A DNA stretch of 38,086 nt from CAZUFB01 sp048173955 (GTDB taxonomy: Bacteria > Actinomycetota > Coriobacteriia > Coriobacteriales > UMGS124): contig DBEYOB010000068.1 in NCBI GenBank assembly GCA_048173955.1, positions 1-38,086 of the forward strand, in the 5' to 3' direction. The notes beneath the pieces were generated by a model that saw only the letters and a list, made by a program, of their open reading frames with translations, did not search any database and was not told the DNA's origin. This document shows, piece after piece, positions 1-7,967 of the stretch (position 1 is the first letter of the stretch; each line of letters starts with the position of its first letter). The position numbers were made by a program, and so were the translations under genes.

Positions 1-45
1 ATGGCCGCGCCGCGCGAAAAATCAGCCGGACCGCCTCAGATGCTT

Positions 46-1839
46 CTACGCCTCAGCGGCGCCCTCCTCCGCAGGGGGCTCGGCGCCTTCCGCAGGTGCG
101 CCCTCGCCTTCGGGGGCACCGCCCTCCGCGGGCGGCTCTCCGCCCTCGGCACCCTCGAACGCCTCGCCCACGGCCGCCTCGCCGCCCTTCGCGGCGTCGC
201 CGCCGCCGGGCCCGCCGGCCTGGTCCTGCAGGCTGACGTCGCCCATCCAGTTGTCGGCGACGGTGCCGCCCAGGATGTTCTCGACGATGTAGCGCGCCGC
301 CTTGGAGCCGGCCCACATGCCCACGGTCTGGCACGTGCCGCCGCCGTAGACCTCGCCGTCCCAGCCGCTCGTGCACACGCCGGCGGCGAAGAGCCCCGCC
401 ACGGGGTTGCCGCGGTCGTCGCAGACCTGCGCGTTGCGGTCGATGCGGATGCCGCCGCAGGTGTTGAGCATGCCCGAGCACACCTGGAACGCGTAGAAGG
501 GGCCGGTCTCGCAGGGCCACAGGTAGTCGGCCGCCTTGCCGTACGTCTCGTCGACGCCCGCGGCGCAGTAGCCGTTGTACGTCTCGACCTCGGCGAGGAA
601 GTCCTCCTTCACGAAGGTCGGGACCTTCTCGACCAGCTTGTCGGCGAGCTCATCGAGCGTGTCGGCGGTCAGGATGTAGTCGACGCCCTCATAGTCGGCG
701 AGTTCGGACTGCAGGTCGATCGGGTTGCCCACGCACGCGTCGGCGAAGCCGGAGTAGTGCCGCGTGCAGCCGCCCGCCTCGTACTTCTCGATCATGGAGC
801 TGTCCATGATCGAGAACACGTATCCCTGGCTCTCGATGAGCTTGCCCGACTGCGAGGTGCCCAGGGCGCCGCCGCCCGACTCGTCGCAGAAGCGGATGCC
901 GTACTCGTTCACGAACAGGTCGCTGTACTGCATCGAAGCCGCCACGCCGAGCGGGGAGCTGTAGGCGAGGCTTTCGGTGCCGTTGCCGACGTTGTTGAAG
1001 AGCGACGCGACGCACAGGTGGTTCGCGCGGCCGTGGGCGGTCTGCTCGGCCATGAGGTGGCCGTCGCCGTCCTGGCCGTCGCCCCAGCCGATGATCTTGC
1101 TCATGTCCTGGCTCGAGTACTGCGCGAGCAGCTCCTTGTTGGTGGACATGCCGCCCGTGGCGAGCACGATCGCCTTCGCGTTGAGCTGCGTGACGGACCC
1201 GTCCTCGCCGACGTACTGGAGTCCGGTGACCGTGTAGGGGTCGGGGCAGATGAGGGCGAAGGCGCGCGCGTTGAGGCGGATGTCGACGCCCTCCTCCTCC
1301 GCGATCGGCGTGAGGGTGTTGATGGCCGAGGTGCCGTTGCCGCCGTCGTAGAAGGTGACGCCGGCCTGGTAGTAGCCGCAGCCGTGCTTGCCGAACAGCC
1401 AGTCGGCGTTGCTGCCGGCCTCCCTCAGGCGCTCGTAGTGCAGTATCGAGTTGGCGATGAAGTTGGTGTTGGACGCCGAGCTGTAGCCGCCTTTGCGGGC
1501 AGCGAGGTCGTCCTGGTTCTTCTGGGGGCCGTTGCACTCGGCCAGGTTGGTGGAGCCGCCGAGCCAACCGTTCTTCTCGAGCATGACGACGGAGGCGTCG
1601 GGCGCCTGCTCCTTGGCGATCATCGACGCGAAGAACCCGCCGATGCCCGACCCCACGACGACGACGTCGACGTCTTCGGTGGTGGCGGGGGCGTCGACGG
1701 GGACGCCGACCTCGATGCCGCCGCCTGCCGACGTTGCGGGCTCGGCGGCGTCGTCCGCCAGGGCGAATACGGGCGTTGCGGCGAGGGCGCCGGTTGCGGC
1801 CGCGATTCCCACGAACGAGCGACGGGTCATACCGGACAT
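46..1839 (-). CDS. Tat-exported FAD-dependent oxidoreductase, fumarate-reductase-like flavoprotein
   Basis: Predicted 597-residue exported flavoprotein. The N-terminus carries a twin-arginine signal (MTRRSFVG, residues 4-11, followed by an Ala-rich stretch ending near residue 28). A Rossmann FAD site VGSGIGG lies at 62-68, with ATGG at 227-230 and the C-terminal FAD-contact region GLFAAG at 482-487. This is the flavocytochrome c/fumarate reductase fold (FAD_binding_2), but without a haem domain. By eye, the four residues that handle fumarate in Shewanella Fcc3 are not at their expected places: the HTMGG motif reads NTCGG (459-463), and the Arg-bearing loops read GIRFCDESGGG and GEVYGGG. The substrate is therefore probably not fumarate. 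Residues 541-597 are a disordered Gly/Glu/Ala/Pro tail. I chose the start with GGAG about 8 nt upstream; the open frame continues upstream into rpsT, where it is spurious. No cytochrome or regulator gene adjoins it in the window. Confidence 0.88.
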   Translation of the reverse strand: MSGMTRRSFVGIAAATGALAATPVFALADDAAEPATSAGGGIEVGVPVDAPATTEDVDVVVVGSGIGGFFASMIAKEQAPDASVVMLEKNGWLGGSTNLAECNGPQKNQDDLAARKGGYSSASNTNFIANSILHYERLREAGSNADWLFGKHGCGYYQAGVTFYDGGNGTSAINTLTPIAEEEGVDIRLNARAFALICPDPYTVTGLQYVGEDGSVTQLNAKAIVLATGGMSTNKELLAQYSSQDMSKIIGWGDGQDGDGHLMAEQTAHGRANHLCVASLFNNVGNGTESLAYSSPLGVAASMQYSDLFVNEYGIRFCDESGGGALGTSQSGKLIESQGYVFSIMDSSMIEKYEAGGCTRHYSGFADACVGNPIDLQSELADYEGVDYILTADTLDELADKLVEKVPTFVKEDFLAEVETYNGYCAAGVDETYGKAADYLWPCETGPFYAFQVCSGMLNTCGGIRIDRNAQVCDDRGNPVAGLFAAGVCTSGWDGEVYGGGTCQTVGMWAGSKAARYIVENILGGTVADNWMGDVSLQDQAGGPGGGDAAKGGEAAVGEAFEGAEGGEPPAEGGAPEGEGAPAEGAEPPAEEGAAEA

Positions 1840-1860
1840 GTGCGCTCCAATCTCTCGCGT

Positions 1861-1916
1861 GCGCGCCGGGTCCCCTTGACGCCGGCGCGCGGTTTTACCC
1901 TGCGAGAACTGTCGCA
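1861..1916. promoter_or_regulatory. Inverted repeats in the flavoprotein leader
   Basis: A perfect 9-bp inverted repeat, GCGCGCCGG (1861-1869) and CCGGCGCGC (1882-1890), lies 22 bp upstream of the flavoprotein start. A second small one, TGCGA (1901-1905) and TCGCA (1912-1916), follows. On the flavoprotein mRNA strand the first could form a leader hairpin; as DNA either could be an operator. No T-run follows on the minus strand, so it is not a simple terminator. I infer a regulatory role only from position. Confidence 0.35.
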
Positions 1917-2010
1917 CAGGAGGCGCTCCGCGCGATAAACCCGTTTCGGGTGAATTCTGCAAAAGCGCAGGCAGGACGGCCAATCGAGCATACGGGAAGC
2001 TTGTACGCAC

Positions 2011-2045
2011 AAAAAAGGGGCGCCCGGCCGAGCCGAGCGCCCCTT
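2011..2045 (-). terminator. Rho-independent terminator of rpsT
   Basis: Read on the minus strand, AAGGGGCGC pairs with GCGCCCCTT across a 13-nt GC-rich loop that can itself pair, and a T-run follows (A-run at 2011-2016 on the plus strand). It lies 25 nt after the rpsT stop and separates rpsT from the flavoprotein gene. Confidence 0.85.
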
Positions 2046-2069
2046 CTGGCGATCCGATGCCGAAGACGC

Positions 2070-2336
2070 CTACGCGGCAATCTTGTTGGCGAGCTTGGCC
2101 ACGCCGGACTTGCGGTTGGCGGCCTGGTTCTTGTGGATGACGCCCTTGGCGACAGCCTTGTCGAACAGGTGATAGCAATGCTTCACCGCGGCGTTGGCAG
2201 CCTCGGTGTCGGCGGCGGCGACGGCAGCCTGGACCTTCTTGACGGCGGTCTTGAGCTCCGACTTGACGGCCTTGTTGCGCAGACGGGCCTTCTCGGCCTG
2301 CTTGTTGCGCTTGATCTGGGACTTGATGTTAGCCAC
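2070..2336 (-). CDS. rpsT: 30S ribosomal protein S20
   Basis: An 88-residue, Lys- and Ala-rich helical protein that binds 16S rRNA early in 30S subunit assembly. The opening MANIKSQIKRNKQAEKARLR and the later HKNQAANRKSGVAKL are diagnostic of bS20, and the length is normal. Translation starts at GTG (2334-2336) with AAGGGA about 9 nt upstream. The gene is monocistronic: it has its own promoter (2402-2430), a leader hairpin (2368-2384) and a strong terminator (2011-2045). S20 is known in other bacteria to repress its own translation, so the hairpin could matter for that; this part is inference. Confidence 0.97.
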   Translation of the reverse strand: MANIKSQIKRNKQAEKARLRNKAVKSELKTAVKKVQAAVAAADTEAANAAVKHCYHLFDKAVAKGVIHKNQAANRKSGVAKLANKIAA

Positions 2337-2367
2337 TGAAGTTGTTCCCTTCGAAACGCTCTACCTC

Positions 2368-2384
2368 GCGGTGCCGAGCACCGC
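2368..2384 (-). promoter_or_regulatory. Hairpin in the rpsT 5' leader
   Basis: GCGGTGC and GCACCGC form a perfect 7-bp stem with a 3-nt loop, inside the rpsT leader between the promoter and the ribosome binding site. It might take part in S20 autoregulation, but nothing in the sequence proves this. Confidence 0.4.
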
Positions 2385-2401
2385 CGATTTGCAACCCGTA
2401 T

Positions 2402-2430
2402 AGTATAGCGAGACCGCCGGAAAATGCCAG
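2402..2430 (-). promoter_or_regulatory. Promoter of rpsT
   Basis: On the minus strand, CTGGCA (2425-2430) and TATACT (2402-2407) are separated by 17 bp. The -10 matches TATAAT at 5 of 6 positions and the -35 matches TTGACA at 4 of 6. The GTG start lies about 65 nt downstream of the -10. Confidence 0.65.
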
Positions 2431-2437
2431 CCATCAA

Positions 2438-2455
2438 ACAATATGCGCATATTGT
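2438..2455. promoter_or_regulatory. 18-bp perfect palindrome between cca and rpsT
   Basis: ACAATATGCGCATATTGT is its own reverse complement over all 18 bases. It is AT-rich against a very GC-rich background. It lies one base beyond the cca stop codon and 7 bp upstream of the rpsT -35 element. No T-run follows on either strand, so an operator for a dimeric DNA-binding protein is more likely than a terminator. The binding factor is unknown. Confidence 0.6.
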
Positions 2456-2456
2456 C

Positions 2457-3974
2457 CTAGCCGCTCCGTGCCGCATCGGACGCGATGCGAGCGAGCAGGG
2501 CGACGCGGTCGTTGGGAAGCGACCCGTCGATGACCTGGGCGAGCAGGCGCTTGAGGATCCTGCCGACCTCGGGGCCCGCCGGCACCCCGGCCGCGACGAC
2601 GTCCCGACCGCCCACGGCGAGCTGCGCCAGGTTGAACGCCGACTGGGACCGGGACACCTCGTCGAAGGCGGCTTCCACGGCGTCAATCTCGCGCAGCCGC
2701 TTCGAGGTGCACGACGGGTCGTGGGCCACGGTGTCCGCGCGTTTGAGCTGAAGCAGGTTCCCAAAGAGCTCGCAGGCGCACGCCTCGGCCCCGGAAAACG
2801 ACGAGCCGATGCGCGCGAGCATGCGCCTCACACCGCGGGGCGTGGGGTCGATGCGGTGGTCGTGGAGCCGCACGAGGCAGCACGCCCGGTCGATGTCGGA
2901 CTTGCGCCAGCGCAGGTTGGCGAGCACGGAGCGCAGCATGCGGGCGCCCTGCTCCTCGTGGCCGTAGAAGTGCCCGCGCCCGTCGGCGCCCACGGTGAAG
3001 GTTGCGGGCTTGCCGATGTCGTGCAAAAGCGCGACGTGGCGCACGAGCGGCGCGGCGTCGTCGGGAAGCGCACCCAAGGCGTGCAGGCAGTGCTCCCACA
3101 CGTCGTGGCAGTGCCACCTGCTGCGCTGGTCGAAGCCGACCATGGCGGCGACGGGAGGTACGGCGCAGGCGGCGACGTCGGGATAGGCGCGCAGGGCGTC
3201 CACGGCCCCCGGGCCGCAGACGATGCCGTCGTACTCGACGGCGATGCGCTCGCGCGCCACGAGCGAAAGGTCGGCCACGTGCTCGTGAATCGCCGCGGAG
3301 GTCTGCTCCTCGACGTCGAAGCCGAGCTTTGAGGCGAAGCGCACCCCCCGCATGATGCGCAGGGCGTCCTCGTCGAAGCGCCTGCCTGCCTTCCCCACCG
3401 CGCGCACCAGGCGGCGTTCGAGGTCGCTGCGCCCGCCGAACGGGTCCACGATCCCCGTATCGGGGCTCCATGCCATCGCGTTCACCGTGAAGTCGCGGCG
3501 TGCGAGGTCCTCTTCTACGTCGCGGACGTAGCGCACCGAATCGGGGCGCCTGTGGTCGCTGTAGGACCCGTCCGCCCGGAACGTCGTGACCTCGACAGGG
3601 CGGTGGTCGACGAAGACGGTGACGGTTCCGTGGTGCGCACCGGTCTCCACCACGTGGAAGCCGCGCTCGATGAAGATGTCGCGCGTCTGGTACCACAGGG
3701 CGTCGGTCGCGATGTCGACGTCGTGGGGCTGCGCGCCCCGCAGCACGTCGCGGACGAAGCCGCCGACGAGAAACGCCTGCTTGCCGGCATCGTTCAGGGC
3801 GGAGATCGCCTTGCGCGCATAGGGGGGGACGGCCGCGGGGTCGAACGCCGCGACGCGGTCGCGCGAGGGGTTCGGGGCGGCGTCGGGGATGAGCGAGGCG
3901 GGCCAGCCCTGCTCGCGCAGCAACCGCGCGCGCCTGCTGAACCTGCCCAGCCCATACGTCTCGCCCCGCCTCAT
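2457..3974 (-). CDS. cca: CCA tRNA nucleotidyltransferase (HD-domain type)
   Basis: A 505-residue class II nucleotidyltransferase that adds or repairs the 3' CCA of tRNA, or a close poly(A) polymerase relative. The head domain has GGFVRD (71-76), the catalytic DVD (85-87) and RRDFTVNAMA (159-168), followed by the RNA-binding region with RRLVRAVG and DEDALRIMRG. An HD phosphohydrolase domain follows, with HVALLHDIGKPATF around 313-326 and HGEEQ-type residues near 340. This arrangement is standard for Gram-positive CCA enzymes with HD. The start has AAAGGAGG 8 nt upstream; longer in-frame starts have no such site. The gene is divergent from murB across 207 bp. Confidence 0.93.
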   Translation of the reverse strand: MRRGETYGLGRFSRRARLLREQGWPASLIPDAAPNPSRDRVAAFDPAAVPPYARKAISALNDAGKQAFLVGGFVRDVLRGAQPHDVDIATDALWYQTRDIFIERGFHVVETGAHHGTVTVFVDHRPVEVTTFRADGSYSDHRRPDSVRYVRDVEEDLARRDFTVNAMAWSPDTGIVDPFGGRSDLERRLVRAVGKAGRRFDEDALRIMRGVRFASKLGFDVEEQTSAAIHEHVADLSLVARERIAVEYDGIVCGPGAVDALRAYPDVAACAVPPVAAMVGFDQRSRWHCHDVWEHCLHALGALPDDAAPLVRHVALLHDIGKPATFTVGADGRGHFYGHEEQGARMLRSVLANLRWRKSDIDRACCLVRLHDHRIDPTPRGVRRMLARIGSSFSGAEACACELFGNLLQLKRADTVAHDPSCTSKRLREIDAVEAAFDEVSRSQSAFNLAQLAVGGRDVVAAGVPAGPEVGRILKRLLAQVIDGSLPNDRVALLARIASDAARSG

Positions 3975-4181
3975 GCCTGTCCCTCCTTTCGGTTTTACCG
4001 TTCCATAATCGCACAACCCCGCGCGCTCGGCGCGCCGCGTCGCGCAATCGACGCAACTTTCGGGCAGCAGGGCTGTATCCTTTTGCTTGGCCATGCCCCG
4101 ATCCGGTCGGCAAGAGGGGCGGTTTGCCCTAGAATAGACGCGTTGCCGCATCAAGGCGGCCCCGTTCGAAGGAGCTCATCC
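3975..4181. promoter_or_regulatory. Divergent control region between cca and murB
   Basis: This 207-bp stretch contains no supportable gene and must hold the promoters of both flanking genes. On the plus strand TAGAAT (4130-4135) is a good -10 for murB, placing the start about 46 bp downstream, but no convincing -35 is seen at the right distance. For cca I see no clear hexamer pair. Confidence 0.4.
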
Positions 4182-5306
4182 GTGGATACGTTCCCCGACT
4201 TTCCGAATGCACGGCACGGTGTCGCCATCGCGCCCTACACCACGATGCGCGTCGGCGGGGCGGCTGCCTGCCTCGTCGAGACGGGCACGCCCGAGGAGCT
4301 TGTCGACGCCGTCCGCCGCGCCGACCGGGAGGGGCTGCCGCTCTTCGTGCTCGGCGGGGGTTCGAACGTCGTGGTGGGCGACGCGGGGTTCGACGGCGTC
4401 GTGGTGCGGACGGCACGCGGTTCGATCCGCACCGTCGGCGGCGGGCCCGGCGGGGCGGTGCTCGTCGAGGCCTCCGCGGGCACCGCGTGGGACGCGCTCG
4501 TGTCGCATGCGGTGGACGGGGGCCTGTCAGGCATCGAGGCGCTGAGCGGCATCCCTGGGCAGATCGGTTCGGCCGTCATGCAGAACCTCGGAGCGTACGG
4601 TCAGGAAATGGGGGCCGCCCTCGTCTCCGCCCGGCTGCTCGACCGCTCGGACGGCTCGGTGCGCGACTATGCGGCCGCCGACCTCGGCCTGGGCTACCGC
4701 ACGTCGATGCTGCGCCGCTCGCTCGAGGAGGTCGGCGGGCCCTGGGCGCCCACGCCGCGCTGGGTCGTGCTCGGCGCGACGTTTGCGCTGGGGGAAACCG
4801 GTGAGGGCGAGATCTCGCACGCGCAGCTCGCGCATGCCTTGGGTTGCGAGGTCGGTGCGCGCATGCCGCTTCCGGAGATTCGCGACGCGGTGCTCGAGGT
4901 CCGCGCCGCCAAGGGCATGGTCGCCGACCCCGACCCCGAAGGCCCGGCGCCCCTCTACGACCGCTGGTCGAGCGGCTCGTTCTTCACCAACCCGGTCCTG
5001 GACGAGGCCGACGCGGCCCGCCTGCTGCCCGACGACGCCCCCCGCTACCCCGCCGGACAGGCCGGAAAGGTCAAGACGTCCGCGGCATGGCTCATCGACC
5101 ACGCCGGGTTCCCGAAGGGCTACGGCGTCCACGGCGAGCGATCTGCGGCGACGTTGAGCCGTCTGCACACGCTGGCGCTCACGAACCGCGGGGCCGCACG
5201 CGCCTCCGACGTGGTCGAGCTCGCCCGCGCCGTGCGCGACGGCGTGCGCGAACGCTTCGGCGTCGACCTGCTGCCCGAGAGCGTGCTGGTCGGCGTGGAG
5301 CTGTAG
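4182..5306 (+). CDS. murB: UDP-N-acetylmuramate dehydrogenase (UDP-N-acetylenolpyruvoylglucosamine reductase)
   Basis: A 374-residue cytoplasmic FAD enzyme that reduces UDP-GlcNAc-enolpyruvate to UDP-MurNAc in peptidoglycan precursor synthesis. It has the FAD-binding region GGGSNVVVGDAGFDG, the loop SGIPGQIGSAVMQNLGAYGQ, GYRTSMLRR, and the catalytic serine loop SSGSFFTNP. The Tyr-containing insert and C-terminal ending place it with the E. coli-like (type I) MurB. It is somewhat longer than the E. coli enzyme (about 340 residues). Translation starts at GTG with GAAGGAG 7 nt upstream; the longer upstream frame has no site and overlaps cca antisense. Confidence 0.95.
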   Translation: MDTFPDFPNARHGVAIAPYTTMRVGGAAACLVETGTPEELVDAVRRADREGLPLFVLGGGSNVVVGDAGFDGVVVRTARGSIRTVGGGPGGAVLVEASAGTAWDALVSHAVDGGLSGIEALSGIPGQIGSAVMQNLGAYGQEMGAALVSARLLDRSDGSVRDYAAADLGLGYRTSMLRRSLEEVGGPWAPTPRWVVLGATFALGETGEGEISHAQLAHALGCEVGARMPLPEIRDAVLEVRAAKGMVADPDPEGPAPLYDRWSSGSFFTNPVLDEADAARLLPDDAPRYPAGQAGKVKTSAAWLIDHAGFPKGYGVHGERSAATLSRLHTLALTNRGAARASDVVELARAVRDGVRERFGVDLLPESVLVGVEL

Positions 5307-5355
5307 GGCCTGAGGCACTGCGCGGCGCTCGGGGCCCGGGGCTATGCCATGCGCC

Positions 5356-5976
5356 CTAGAACGCGCGGAACTGCGGGGCGCCCACCGTGCACAGGTCCTT
5401 TCCTCGCGCAAGCTCCCCGAGCGCCGCGACGAAGGCGGCGTGCTCCCCTTCGCGGAAGACGACCGGCAGTTCGACCTCGTTCGTGAAGGCCGCCTCGCCC
5501 GGTTTACCGCCCGCATCGACGGCCATGCGACGGGCTTGTTCATACAGGTTGTAGGGAAGCCGGCAGACCACCTCGACGCAGCTCGTGTACTCGACCTGCT
5601 CGGCAGCCGCCAAGGTTTCCTGGGCTGCCTGGGTGTAAGCGCGCACCAAGCCGCCCGTCCCGAGGAGGATGCCGCCGAAATAGCGGGTCGTAACGAGGAC
5701 GAGGTCGCTCAGGCCGCTGCGCCGCAGGACCTCGAGGGTGGGGAGGCCGGCGGTCTTCTGCGGCTCCCCATCGTCGGAGCACCGCTCGCGGCCACTTTGG
5801 AGCAGGTACGCCCACACGTTGTGGCGCGCCTCGGGGTTGTCGGCGCGCACGCCTTCGAGGACGGCGAACGCCTCCTCCTCCGACGAGGCGGGGTGCGCAA
5901 GGCCGATGAAACGGCTCTTGCGCTCGACGACCTCCGCCGTGGCCGGTCGGGCAATGCTGCGATAGGATGCTGCCAT
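5356..5976 (-). CDS. yigZ: YigZ/IMPACT family protein
   Basis: A 206-residue protein of the UPF0029/IMPACT family with the C-terminal DUF1949 domain. The N-terminal domain has the typical RFIGLAHPASSEEEA, DDGEPQKTAGLPTLEVL and TTRYFGGILLGTGGLVRAY stretches, and the length is normal. The biochemical role of bacterial members is not settled; a link to translation or to nucleic acid binding is suggested from the eukaryotic IMPACT homologue. The start has GGAGG 8 nt upstream. It converges with murB across 49 bp without an obvious terminator. An AT-rich leader (5990-6050) probably holds its promoter. Confidence 0.9.
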   Translation of the reverse strand: MAASYRSIARPATAEVVERKSRFIGLAHPASSEEEAFAVLEGVRADNPEARHNVWAYLLQSGRERCSDDGEPQKTAGLPTLEVLRRSGLSDLVLVTTRYFGGILLGTGGLVRAYTQAAQETLAAAEQVEYTSCVEVVCRLPYNLYEQARRMAVDAGGKPGEAAFTNEVELPVVFREGEHAAFVAALGELARGKDLCTVGAPQFRAF

Positions 5977-6104
5977 GTCGGCGACCTCCGTTGGAACGAA
6001 CTGCGCCTTTAAAACGCGTAAGGTGTTCTTTAATATCAAATCATACAGTTCATCGGCTTGCGGCGCCAGTTTTGACGTCAAACCCGTCACAATCGACCGT
6101 GTGC

Positions 6105-6143
6105 AAAAAACCGCCCGGGCAGCCTGTTCCTGCCCGGGCGGTT
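6105..6143 (-). terminator. Rho-independent terminator of efp
   Basis: A perfect 13-bp stem (6109-6121 with 6131-6143, core CCGCCCGGGCA) closes a 9-nt loop and is followed on the minus strand by a six-T run (6105-6110). It ends the long leftward housekeeping block 28 nt after the efp stop. Confidence 0.93.
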
Positions 6144-6170
6144 CAAAGTGGCGTCGCTGCGATGCTCGCG

Positions 6171-6734
6171 CTACACGCGGGAGACGTACTTGCCCTCGCG
6201 CGTGTCGACCTTGATGCGGTCGCCCACGTTGAGGAACATGGGCACCTGGATGCTCGCACCGGTCTCGATGACGGCGGGCTTGGTGCCGGACTGGACCGTG
6301 TCGCCCTTGAAGCCGGGCTCGGTCTCGGTGATCTCGACCTCGATGAACATCGGGGGCTGGACCATGTACAGGACGCCGTTGGCGTACTGCATCAGGCAGA
6401 CGTCGTTCTCCTTGAGCCACTTGGCCTGATCGCCGACGAGGTCCTGCTCGACGGGCATCTGCTCGTAGGTCGTGTTGTCCATGAACCAGAAGGAGTCGCC
6501 GTCGTTGTACAGGTACTGCATCTCGCGGGTCTCCATGCGGACGCTCTCGAACTTCGCGGACTGCTGGAAGTTCTCCTCGTTCACGCGACCGGTGCGGATG
6601 TCCTTGTACTTGGTGCGCACGTAGGTGTTGCCCTTGCCCGGCTTGACGTGCTGGGCCTCGAGGATGACGCAGTCCTTGCCCTTGATGTTGACGCCGAGGC
6701 CGGCCTTAAGATCGGTGATTCCCAGTGTAGCCAC
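6171..6734 (-). CDS. efp: Elongation factor P
   Basis: A 187-residue translation factor that relieves ribosome stalling at polyproline. The N-terminal KOW domain carries KPGKG with the conserved lysine at residue 34, the modification position in E. coli EF-P; no modification gene is seen here. The two following OB domains include MQYLYNDGDSFWFMD and the C-terminal MFLNVGDRIKVDTREGKYVSRV. The start is GTG (6732-6734) with AAAGG about 8 nt upstream, which gives the normal length; an earlier methionine-coded extension has no support. Its own promoter lies at 6796-6825, and it also follows the M24 peptidase gene, a common pairing. Confidence 0.97.
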   Translation of the reverse strand: MATLGITDLKAGLGVNIKGKDCVILEAQHVKPGKGNTYVRTKYKDIRTGRVNEENFQQSAKFESVRMETREMQYLYNDGDSFWFMDNTTYEQMPVEQDLVGDQAKWLKENDVCLMQYANGVLYMVQPPMFIEVEITETEPGFKGDTVQSGTKPAVIETGASIQVPMFLNVGDRIKVDTREGKYVSRV

Positions 6735-6795
6735 AGATACGCCTTTCAATCGTCTGCGCGACCGCCGTGCGGGACGCGCACTGTCCAACTAATAA

Positions 6796-6825
6796 ATTTT
6801 ATCCCACAGGAGGACCGGCTTACAA
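6796..6825 (-). promoter_or_regulatory. Promoter of efp
   Basis: On the minus strand, TTGTAA (6820-6825) and TAAAAT (6796-6801) are 18 bp apart in an unusually AT-rich patch between the peptidase stop and efp. The -10 matches the consensus at 5 of 6 positions and the -35 at 4 of 6. Confidence 0.6.
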
Positions 6826-6836
6826 TACCCGTACCT

Positions 6837-7952
6837 CTATCGCGGCTGAATCACCACGAGCTCGTGGGTCGATGCCGTGAGGGGCTCGAAGCCGGCCTCG
6901 GTCACCACGCCGTAGTCCTCGAGGCGGACGCCGCCGAACCCGGGGACGTAGACGCCGGGCTCGATGGTCACGACGCTCCCCGCCTCGACGGCGTGCGGGA
7001 AGTTGCGGCCGAAGCGCGGCATCTCGTGGATCTCGACGCCGACGCCGTGCCCCAGACCGTGCTTGAAGCAGTCGCCGTAGCCCGCCTCCGCTATCAGGCG
7101 CACAGCGAGGTTGTGGACGTCCTCCCCCGCGACGCCCGCGCGGACCGAGGCGGCGCACGCCTCGTGGACGCGGCGCACGAGGTCGTAGATCTCGCGCTGG
7201 CGGTCGCTCGGCTCGCCGACCACGACGGTGCGCGTCATGTCGCTCTTGTAGTCGTCGACCGCAGCGCCGTAGTCCATGAGCACGAAGTCTCCGACCTCGA
7301 CCTTGCGCTGGCCGGGGATCGCATGGGGGTTTGCCGAGTTGGGCCCGGAGGCGACGATCGAGTCGAATGCGAGGGCGTCGGCGCCGTGGGTGAGCATGAA
7401 GTTGTCGAGTTCGACGCGCAGCTCCATCTCGGTCATCCCGGGCTGGATATACGAGCACATGTGGTCGAACGCAGCGTCGGTGACCCGCTGCGCCGCACGC
7501 ATCGCCTCGATCTCCTCGGGCTCCTTAACCGCGCGCATCCAGACGAGGTCGTTGTGGAGGCGGGGCATCAGGCACGACAGTGACGCGTCGGCGAGCTCGC
7601 GCTCCAGGGCATCGGCGAAGGCGAGCGTCACGGTGTCCTCGATCGCGACGACGCGCGCGCGGCTCGCGGCGACCCGGCGAGCGACCCATGCCGGCGCGTC
7701 GAAGACGTCCATGTCGACGCTCCACGGCGTTGCGGCGCCCATGCGCTCGCAGAAGGCGTTGTAGTAGCGGGAGTCGGTGTGCAGCCACAGCCCGTCGCGG
7801 GTGATGAAGGCGGTGTGCGCGCTTTCGGAATCGAAGACGCGCGCCGCGCCCGTGAGCCATCGCAGGTCGGGGTTGTTGCGCAGCACCAGGGCGTCGTAGC
7901 CGCGCCGTTCCATGAGGTCGCGAACGCGTTCAATGCGCCGTTCGAGAGACAT
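6837..7952 (-). CDS. M24 family metallopeptidase (Xaa-Pro aminopeptidase/dipeptidase)
   Basis: A 371-residue cytoplasmic peptidase that releases residues next to proline. The N-terminal creatinase-like domain (about 1-135, with NPDLRWLTGAARVFDSESA) precedes a pita-bread catalytic domain. All five metal ligands are visible: Asp in LMDYGAAVDDYKSDMTRT (two Asp), His in HGLGHGVGVEIHEMP, and Glu in TIEPGVYVPGFGGVRLED (two Glu). AAGGAGG lies 7 nt upstream of the start. It sits 15 nt after aroK and about 100 nt before efp. PepP and PepQ cannot be told apart from sequence alone. Confidence 0.93.
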   Translation of the reverse strand: MSLERRIERVRDLMERRGYDALVLRNNPDLRWLTGAARVFDSESAHTAFITRDGLWLHTDSRYYNAFCERMGAATPWSVDMDVFDAPAWVARRVAASRARVVAIEDTVTLAFADALERELADASLSCLMPRLHNDLVWMRAVKEPEEIEAMRAAQRVTDAAFDHMCSYIQPGMTEMELRVELDNFMLTHGADALAFDSIVASGPNSANPHAIPGQRKVEVGDFVLMDYGAAVDDYKSDMTRTVVVGEPSDRQREIYDLVRRVHEACAASVRAGVAGEDVHNLAVRLIAEAGYGDCFKHGLGHGVGVEIHEMPRFGRNFPHAVEAGSVVTIEPGVYVPGFGGVRLEDYGVVTEAGFEPLTASTHELVVIQPR

Positions 7953-7967
7953 CTTGCGTCCTCCTTG

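Noticed and set aside
1..45. Terminator after the flavoprotein gene at the left edge
   Set aside because: A short T-run is present on the minus strand (A-run near 18-22), but I could not find a convincing stem before it within the window.
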